A DNA stretch of 62,279 nt. Source: a virus. Each line of letters opens with the position of its first letter. Positions within the stretch are counted from its first letter, which is position 1. The stretch is from IMG/VR virus record IMGVR_UViG_3300032116_000190, positions 1-62,279 of that record. The stretch is one strand, 5' to 3'. Below the pieces are notes generated by a model. The model was given only the letters and a program-made list of their open reading frames with translations. It ran no database searches and had not been told where the DNA came from. Shown here piece by piece: positions 56,287 through 62,279 of this stretch. The position numbers and the translations under genes are program-made.

Positions 56287-57387
56287 TTATAATTCTGGAA
56301 GTGCTTCGTAATCTAGCGTGTCAGTCATTACCCCAATGACATAACTAGTAGATTCTGATTCTTGTAATGCCGTCTGCTTTTTGCTAGTATCGCTGTGTTT
56401 GTTGAACCAAGGAATGGGAGTATTCTTTGGTGCTGGATTCCAGTACTTAATGCCAATCTGCTTAAGTGCATCTACTGCGGTGTAGTCAACAAAGTCGCAA
56501 AGAATTGCAGCATTGAGGCCGATAACTGGGCCCTTCTTAAATAGATAGTTGGCCCATTCTTTTTCTTCACGAATAACATCCGCGTAAATCTTAATGACTT
56601 CTTGTTCACAGTCGACCTTTGCTTTAGCAAAGCGAGGATCTTCCTTAACTACTTGATTAATCATCCAAGCAGTCCACTCTTTGTGTAATAATTCGTCTTG
56701 TAGAATCAAACTGATAATGTTACCGTTACCCATAAACAACTTGTTCTCAACCATTGCAAGACTTGTGGCGAACGACACCATAAAGCGAAAAGCCTCAAGT
56801 GCATAACTTGCATGGAGTGCTAACCAAATTGCATTGATATGCTCTTGTTCAGGAACGTCAATGCCGATTTCTTTCTTACAATTAAGAGCATGTAGCTTAT
56901 CATAATAGTCACCAATGCTTGAGGCCATGTCAATGATTTCCTGAGTGTCGTGAATCGTGTTGAACACTTCCTTAGGAACATTGTAGATGTTGCGAATGAT
57001 GTGGCTATATGAGCGAGAGTGGATGTTTGTTTCAAAGAAACTCCAGTTACTCATAATAGCTTCAAGTTCGGGGATAGAGCAGACCGGAGTAAAGACCTGT
57101 GCTGGTGCTCTACCCTGCAAACTATCAAGTGCAGTTTGACGAAGAACATTGCTGGTAAAGATGTGTGCAACAGCTTCACTGGCGTCCTTCATGTCATTGG
57201 CATCTTTACTGAGATTGACTTCTTCCGGAACCCAAAAGAATCCACGTGCAGTCTGTTCAATCTTTTGTAGCTTCTGATACTTGACTTCTTCAAAACGCTG
57301 AATAGTTACAGGACCTGCAGGGTCAAGGAACATCTTGCGAGTAAGATAATCTGTTTTAGTGTGTAAGTTATATTGTTGCTTGCTCAT
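56287..57387 (-). CDS. nrdB: Ribonucleotide reductase, beta subunit
   Basis: The 366-residue class I small subunit has ETNIHSRSYSHIIRNIY, which supplies the iron ligands (Glu, His) and the radical Tyr, and DELLHKEW for further ligands. It lies between grx and glyA. It provides the radical for dNTP synthesis. Confidence 0.95.
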   Translation of the reverse strand: MSKQQYNLHTKTDYLTRKMFLDPAGPVTIQRFEEVKYQKLQKIEQTARGFFWVPEEVNLSKDANDMKDASEAVAHIFTSNVLRQTALDSLQGRAPAQVFTPVCSIPELEAIMSNWSFFETNIHSRSYSHIIRNIYNVPKEVFNTIHDTQEIIDMASSIGDYYDKLHALNCKKEIGIDVPEQEHINAIWLALHASYALEAFRFMVSFATSLAMVENKLFMGNGNIISLILQDELLHKEWTAWMINQVVKEDPRFAKAKVDCEQEVIKIYADVIREEKEWANYLFKKGPVIGLNAAILCDFVDYTAVDALKQIGIKYWNPAPKNTPIPWFNKHSDTSKKQTALQESESTSYVIGVMTDTLDYEALPEL

Positions 57388-57388
57388 C

Positions 57389-58534
57389 TTAGTCCCTTAA
57401 TAGTTTGATAATTGTTTGTGCTAAATCTTTGAACCAACGTTCATCGTGTCCCCTAGTTGTTTCGGCAGCAACGCCGATTCGTACTCCGCTAGTTTCAATG
57501 AACCCGCGAGTATCATTGGGAACACCATTTTTATTTACAGTAATGCCATGAGTTTCTAACAAGTCAGCAAACTCTCTACCGCTATACTTTTCGTTATTTA
57601 GATTGATGGTCATCATATGGCAGGCAGTACCGCCACTAACAACATCAACATTGGCTTCAATGAACTCTCTGGCCATTGCTCGTGCATTAATCTTGATACG
57701 CTTTGCATAAACCTTGAATTCTGGCTGCAATGCTTCATAGAAGCACTGTGCCTTAGCAGCAATGATGTGCATCAACGGGCCACCCTGCGTTCCCGGGAAC
57801 ACTGCACCATTAATCTTCTTATTGTAAGACTCATCATTCCAAAGTATCATGCCGCCTCTAGGACCGCGCAATGTCTTGTGTGTAGTAGTTGTTGCAACAT
57901 GTGCGTAAGGGAATGGATTTGGATATTCGTCTGCTGCAATCAATCCTGAATAGTGACTGATATCAGCTAATAGAATAGCGCCAACACTATCAGCAATTTC
58001 TCTGAAACGGCGCCAGTCAATGACTTGACTATATGCACTTGCACCTGCAATAAGCATCTTGGGCTGAACTTGTCTGACTAATTCAGCTACGGCATTGTAG
58101 TCAATCAAACCGTTTTCGTCAACGCCATAGCTATAAGCTTCAAACCACTTGCCACTCGCATTAACTTTTGCACCGTGACTTAAGTGGCCTCCGCTAGCTA
58201 AGTCCATACCAACAATCTTGTCATTGGGAGTCAGGAAAGCTTTGAATACTGCTAGATTGGCATTGGCTCCTGAGTGCGGTTGAACATTAGCAAACTTGCA
58301 GTTGAACAATTGAGTAGCATATTCAATTGCAAGATTTTCCACTTCGTCAACATGTTCGCAACCATTATAGTACCGCTTGCCGGGCAGTCCCTCAGCATAC
58401 TTATTAGTAAGAATACTTCCACATAGTTCCATAACTTCTGGACTAGTAAAGTTTTCACTAGCGATTAGTTCAATGGTGTTTTCCTGTCTGACCTTCTCTT
58501 TGTTGAGAATATCTGAAATGCGTGTGTCAATCAT
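57389..58534 (-). CDS. glyA: Serine hydroxymethyltransferase
   Basis: PLP-Lys motif TTTTHKTLRGPRGG, plus NKYAEGLPGKRYYNGCEHVD and GTACHMMTINL, identify SHMT; 381 residues versus about 415 in bacteria. It converts serine and THF to glycine and 5,10-methylene-THF, the one-carbon unit for thymidylate. It is uncommon in phages. Confidence 0.95.
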   Translation of the reverse strand: MIDTRISDILNKEKVRQENTIELIASENFTSPEVMELCGSILTNKYAEGLPGKRYYNGCEHVDEVENLAIEYATQLFNCKFANVQPHSGANANLAVFKAFLTPNDKIVGMDLASGGHLSHGAKVNASGKWFEAYSYGVDENGLIDYNAVAELVRQVQPKMLIAGASAYSQVIDWRRFREIADSVGAILLADISHYSGLIAADEYPNPFPYAHVATTTTHKTLRGPRGGMILWNDESYNKKINGAVFPGTQGGPLMHIIAAKAQCFYEALQPEFKVYAKRIKINARAMAREFIEANVDVVSGGTACHMMTINLNNEKYSGREFADLLETHGITVNKNGVPNDTRGFIETSGVRIGVAAETTRGHDERWFKDLAQTIIKLLRD

Positions 58535-59155
58535 TTAATAATTCCCTGATGCAAGAACGATTTTACAAATATGTTCTAATCTTTCAATATGCTCATATGC
58601 GCGCCAGGGACTAGTATCAATTGCAACTACGCCATGTCCTTTGATGCCCACGATATCATATGCGATGTTACCCTGACTGTCAAGACCTAAGTTAGTGTGA
58701 CATTCTGTTGCAAGTTCTTCACTGATCGGAGGAACTTCCCCCACATTCGGTGCGACCCTAGTGTATCTGCCCAACTCAGGGAAGTGTGTCACTAACTCAT
58801 TCAAGTTGATACCGGCATGCATTGCAGCAACACAGTATGTAGGGTGAACATGCACTACTACACGAATGTCATCACCGTGCTGACCCATATTCTTTAGCAA
58901 GCCATAGTGTAGCGGAATCTCTCCGCTAGGTGTTAGCTTTTCGGAGATATCGGTGTACTTTGCAACTTCCCAGCCATTTTCAACTAAATCAATTTTCTTG
59001 AATTGATCTGGTTGTAATGTCTGTTTTCTTACGCCACTAGGAGTGATGAAGAAATGGTTTCTATCGTGGTGTCTTATGCTTACGTTACCGTCTCTGCTGG
59101 TAATCCAGTTACGGGCATAGGCATCCTTTAAAATATCACAAATTGTTTCTAACAT
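58535..59155 (-). CDS. Class II aldolase/adducin family enzyme, MtnB-like (206 aa)
   Basis: Zinc ligands are HVHP and KGHGV, with a Glu in PSGEIPLH. The length (206) matches methylthioribulose-1-phosphate dehydratase (MtnB) and fuculose aldolase. With MetK and SpeD present, MtnB would fit SAM/methylthioadenosine salvage, but the sugar specificity is unknown. Confidence 0.75.
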   Translation of the reverse strand: MLETICDILKDAYARNWITSRDGNVSIRHHDRNHFFITPSGVRKQTLQPDQFKKIDLVENGWEVAKYTDISEKLTPSGEIPLHYGLLKNMGQHGDDIRVVVHVHPTYCVAAMHAGINLNELVTHFPELGRYTRVAPNVGEVPPISEELATECHTNLGLDSQGNIAYDIVGIKGHGVVAIDTSPWRAYEHIERLEHICKIVLASGNY

Positions 59156-61464
59156 TATAACTTACAACTTTCGCAGTCACCGTCTTCTTCAAAGAAATCA
59201 ATTTCTTCAAGCGGTGCATCATCTTCTACTTCTTTCGCGCCCTTCTTATTGATCAAGCTGTAATAGATAGTCTTGATTCCCCACTTACTTGCAAGCATTA
59301 AGTTCTTTGCGATGAGCGTTGTAGGGACCTTACGATCAGGGAAGTGAGCAGGATTGTAGAAGGTATCTGTGCTGATTGACTGATCCATGTAAGCGGCTAG
59401 AACAGCGGAGGTCTTGAGATAACCAACACAATCAGTTTGGTCCCACATAAGCTGATACTTGTTCTTCAACTTCTGATATTCAGGAACAACCTGAATGAAC
59501 GATCCAGCCTTTGATTCCTTGACGCTAATTAAACTCATTGGCATAGCAATGCCGTTCGTTGAATTGATAACCACCGAACTTGATTCTACCGGAGCAATTG
59601 CACCAACTGTGGCATTACGCACACCGTACGCCTTCATTTCAGTGCGTAGTGTTTCCCAATCAAGTTCAGGAGTAAAGTCTGCTAGTTCGTTGACACCCTT
59701 TGATCTAAGTTCCCAAGGGAAGATGCCTTGACCATAGCGAGTCTTGTCACTGTCTAAGCACTTGCCGCGTTCCTTAGCAAGTTCAACGTTTGCTTCCATC
59801 AAGTAATAAGTTTGATGTTCACCCCAACTCTTGATTTCTTGCAATGCATCTTGTTCTCCATACTTGTAGCCGCGCTTTGCATGCCAGTATGCAAGATTAG
59901 TAACGCCGATGCCGATTGGTCTGATTTCTTCGTTTGATAGCTTGCTTTGGATTGACAAGAAGTCCTGATAGTCTAGGATATTGTTCAAGCTACGCAATAG
60001 AATGCGACATGCTCTACGCATATCTTCTGGATTTCTAAATGCACCCCAATTCATTGAACCAAGTGTACAAAGAGCAATACGACCGGTAGGATCGTCTAAA
60101 CGCTTGAATGGCTTTGTGGGAAGAAGGATCTCAACACAAAGGTTTGACTGATAGATTGTATGATACTCAGGATCAAACGGACCCTGATTCATTACGTTAT
60201 CAATGAACACGAGATAGATTCTACCTGTGTCAGTGCGCTCCTTGAGAATGCCTCCCTTGAAGACTTCCTCAGCACTCATTACCTTTCTACGCAAATCCTT
60301 ACGCTTTTCATACTTCACGTAAAGTTCTTCAAACTTTGCGGTGTCCTTGTAGAATGCTTCATACAGGTCAGGAACTTCGTTTGGATCAAAGAACGTGATA
60401 TTCTCTTTGTTCTTGAATCGCTTCCAAAAGAATGCAGATAGAACTACACCGTAGTCCATATGACGAACACGAGTTTCTTCCGTACCCTGATTGTTCTTAA
60501 GAACGATCAAGTCATCAAACTGATGGTGCCAGATAGGATAGAATACAGTGGCACTTGCGTTACGAATGCCACCCTGTGAGCAAGAACGTAAGTCACCGAA
60601 CCATTTCTTCAAAAACGGAATCATGCCAGTGTGCATGATTTCGCCCCCGCGGATAGGCGAACCGAGGGGGCGAAGCCTGCCGATTTCTAAGCCAATGCCA
60701 GCACGTTTGCTAGCATACTTAGCCATCATTTCTCCCGAAGCAAAGATTGAATCTAAGTCATCGTCACTGCGAATAAGAACACAAGAACTAAACTGCTTAG
60801 TAGGAGTGCCCAAACCAGCGAGGACCGGAGTAGCAAGAGTGAATAGTCCATCGCTTGCTGCATTGTAGTATTCTTTAACGAACTTAAGACGCTTGCTAGC
60901 TTCTTCCATATGAAAGACTGTAGCTGATGCGACCATATACCGAACTTGAGGAGTTTCATAGATTTCCTTAGTGGCTCTATTGCGAACAAGATATTTTTCA
61001 ATCATCTGTTCAATTGCTGCGTATGAGTACTCCTCGTCCTTCTCATGGTCAATGAATTCATCCATCTTGTTCCATTCATCTTCCGAATACCATTCAAGAA
61101 GTTCGGGAGTGTAAAGGCCCACCGATATATTCTTCTTTACAATCTCATACAATGATGGTGGGTTATAATTTCCATATACGTCTTTACGAAGCATGGAAAG
61201 TCTTTGTCTACCTGCGACATATTGATAGTTGGTGTGACCGATATCGGGATTAGCCTCAATATCAATCAAATCCACGATAGCTCTAAGAGTGATTTCATCA
61301 ATCTCTCGTGTAGTTATTCCATCGTAAAAATGTGGATGTGCTTTAATTTCAATCATGGATTGGCTTACATCAGCCGTTCCATTGCATACTTTTGTAATCT
61401 GTTGTTGCCACTTTTCTAGGGACAGTGGCTCTTTGTTCCCTGATCGCTTTGTTACATTAATCAT
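59155..61464 (-). CDS. nrdA: Ribonucleotide reductase, alpha subunit
   Basis: The 769-residue class I large subunit has an N-terminal ATP-cone-like domain (1-90), redox Cys in SSCVLIR (about 228), SNLCVEIL and LCTLGSMN, and the C-terminal CESCKL tail that shuttles electrons from glutaredoxin. Overlaps the downstream gene by one base. Confidence 0.95.
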   Translation of the reverse strand: MINVTKRSGNKEPLSLEKWQQQITKVCNGTADVSQSMIEIKAHPHFYDGITTREIDEITLRAIVDLIDIEANPDIGHTNYQYVAGRQRLSMLRKDVYGNYNPPSLYEIVKKNISVGLYTPELLEWYSEDEWNKMDEFIDHEKDEEYSYAAIEQMIEKYLVRNRATKEIYETPQVRYMVASATVFHMEEASKRLKFVKEYYNAASDGLFTLATPVLAGLGTPTKQFSSCVLIRSDDDLDSIFASGEMMAKYASKRAGIGLEIGRLRPLGSPIRGGEIMHTGMIPFLKKWFGDLRSCSQGGIRNASATVFYPIWHHQFDDLIVLKNNQGTEETRVRHMDYGVVLSAFFWKRFKNKENITFFDPNEVPDLYEAFYKDTAKFEELYVKYEKRKDLRRKVMSAEEVFKGGILKERTDTGRIYLVFIDNVMNQGPFDPEYHTIYQSNLCVEILLPTKPFKRLDDPTGRIALCTLGSMNWGAFRNPEDMRRACRILLRSLNNILDYQDFLSIQSKLSNEEIRPIGIGVTNLAYWHAKRGYKYGEQDALQEIKSWGEHQTYYLMEANVELAKERGKCLDSDKTRYGQGIFPWELRSKGVNELADFTPELDWETLRTEMKAYGVRNATVGAIAPVESSSVVINSTNGIAMPMSLISVKESKAGSFIQVVPEYQKLKNKYQLMWDQTDCVGYLKTSAVLAAYMDQSISTDTFYNPAHFPDRKVPTTLIAKNLMLASKWGIKTIYYSLINKKGAKEVEDDAPLEEIDFFEEDGDCESCKL

Positions 61465-61907
61465 TCTTTGCCTATTTTCTGTTTTAATGGTTTAATATCA
61501 ATTTGTTTGAAGTTAGTGAAATCTGATAGACATGTATTTAATACTGAATCAGGGTACCAATTCATTATATATTTTGCGTTGTCAACCAGGACTAAACATA
61601 CGTTCTCATTATTATCGTCTAAACAGTCCACAAAGTCAATGTTTTTTACACCCAATAGCATAAGTGTGTATACCATTCCTAAACCTCGGGCATATTTACA
61701 ATAGTTATTATCACTAATGAGTTCCCATGGATTGGGCCAGTCGGGCGTGTCTGCTGGATGTAGATAGTGATTGACGAGTGGGGTCTTTTGCCAAAACTTG
61801 TCTACTTCAACGCAGATACTTTGTATATCGCCGTTTTCTAAAGATTGTCTAAGCGAATGCCATGCACGAAGACGAGTATAATAGTCTAACAGAAAAATAT
61901 TCATCAC
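61461..61907 (-). CDS. Conserved phage protein (148 aa)
   Basis: FLLDYYTRLRAWHSLRQSLENGDIQSICVEVDKFW followed by WPNPWELISDNNYCKYARGLGMVYTLMLLG is a pattern that I associate with marine and freshwater T4-like phages. Function unknown. Overlaps nrdA start by four bases. Confidence 0.7.
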   Translation of the reverse strand: MMNIFLLDYYTRLRAWHSLRQSLENGDIQSICVEVDKFWQKTPLVNHYLHPADTPDWPNPWELISDNNYCKYARGLGMVYTLMLLGVKNIDFVDCLDDNNENVCLVLVDNAKYIMNWYPDSVLNTCLSDFTNFKQIDIKPLKQKIGKE

Positions 61908-61941
61908 ATTAATGATACTTATATTAGATGCTAATCAACTG

Positions 61942-62279
61942 TTAAAATGTGATTCTAAATCCCGATCCAGCTATGTTAGTGAATATAATCCCCCCTACTG
62001 CTAGAGAGTTAGTACCGGTAATATAGCTGATACTTAGGTAGTCATTTGTTCCCCCGCCGGCAAATGTCAAGCCAGTATTATTACCACCGTTAACACTATT
62101 AGCACCAACATTCCATGCAGTCAGTTTAAATAATGTTGCATTAGATGTAGAGGTTGACCCAACTGTGACTAGATTGCCGGCGGTGCCTGCAAGATCAAAG
62201 TTAGTAAAGGATTGCGTTTCTCCTGCACCAAACAAAACAGTGCATGGTTGAACAGTATTGTTGAACGTAGTGAATGTAT
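61942..62279 (-). CDS. Structural protein, 3' end only
   Basis: The frame is open to the window edge, so the start lies to the right. FNNTVQPCTVLFGAGETQSF and repeated Asn/Gly/Thr blocks resemble phage fibre or neck proteins. It ends FRITF. Confidence 0.6.
   Translation of the reverse strand, partial: TFTTFNNTVQPCTVLFGAGETQSFTNFDLAGTAGNLVTVGSTSTSNATLFKLTAWNVGANSVNGGNNTGLTFAGGGTNDYLSISYITGTNSLAVGGIIFTNIAGSGFRITF

Overview
The window looks like part of a large tailed-phage genome from the T4 superfamily that infects a Gram-negative host. Supporting this are dense, mostly leftward genes, class I ribonucleotide reductase (nrdA/nrdB), a NAMPT plus NMNAT/Nudix pair as in vibriophage KVP40, T4-type late promoters (TAAATA), GIY-YIG and HNH homing endonucleases, PAAR and fibre-like structural proteins, lipoproteins and an outer-membrane barrel. 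No rRNA, IS, integrase or CRISPR array was seen. The precise taxon and host cannot be read from the sequence.

Layout. 1-1.9 kb: end of a rightward fibre gene. 1.9-12.4 kb: small early genes, a SleB-type endolysin, a GIY-YIG homing gene broken by an amber codon, a metal peptidase, a phosphoesterase, a PP-loop protein, a subtilase and a GNAT. 12.4-37 kb: a leftward tRNA array of about 45 tRNAs and tRNA-like genes that covers all 20 amino acids. It is interleaved with RtcB ligase, two candidate RNA-repair accessory proteins (HAD and cREC), Pth2, a frameshifted HisRS catalytic core, an ADP-ribosylglycohydrolase, a probable ADP-ribosyltransferase with ten KOW-like repeats, a SpeD-like decarboxylase, a QueC-like protein and lipoproteins. 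Within the array lies a roughly 1-kb untranslated, highly structured RNA (about 12.99-13.98 kb) with a tRNA embedded in it; it resembles GOLLD/ROOL-type giant RNAs. 37-44 kb: HNH, methyltransferase, SGNH hydrolase, AAA ATPase, then NAMPT, macrodomain and NMNAT-Nudix. 44-52 kb: ATP-grasp, peroxiredoxin, SPFH lipoprotein, small membrane proteins, a solitary tRNA-like gene with a CUA-type anticodon, and MetK. 52-62 kb: a 996-residue structural protein, PAAR, glutaredoxin, NrdB, GlyA, a class II aldolase, NrdA and the start of another structural gene.

How it may work. Early genes and the RNA array are driven by about 28 near-consensus sigma70 promoters with exactly 17-bp spacers. Three array promoters are followed by a hairpin and an rRNA-like boxA, so the long untranslated transcripts may be protected from Rho as rRNA operons are. 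Late genes carry TAAATA promoters so close to the ATG that leaderless mRNAs are likely. Functionally the array combines a replacement set of tRNAs, RNA repair, peptidyl-tRNA recycling and NAD/ADP-ribose chemistry. This fits a phage that withstands tRNA-cutting or NAD-depleting host defences, which is an inference. Two genes with an in-frame TAG, together with a CUA-type tRNA, raise the possibility of limited amber readthrough.
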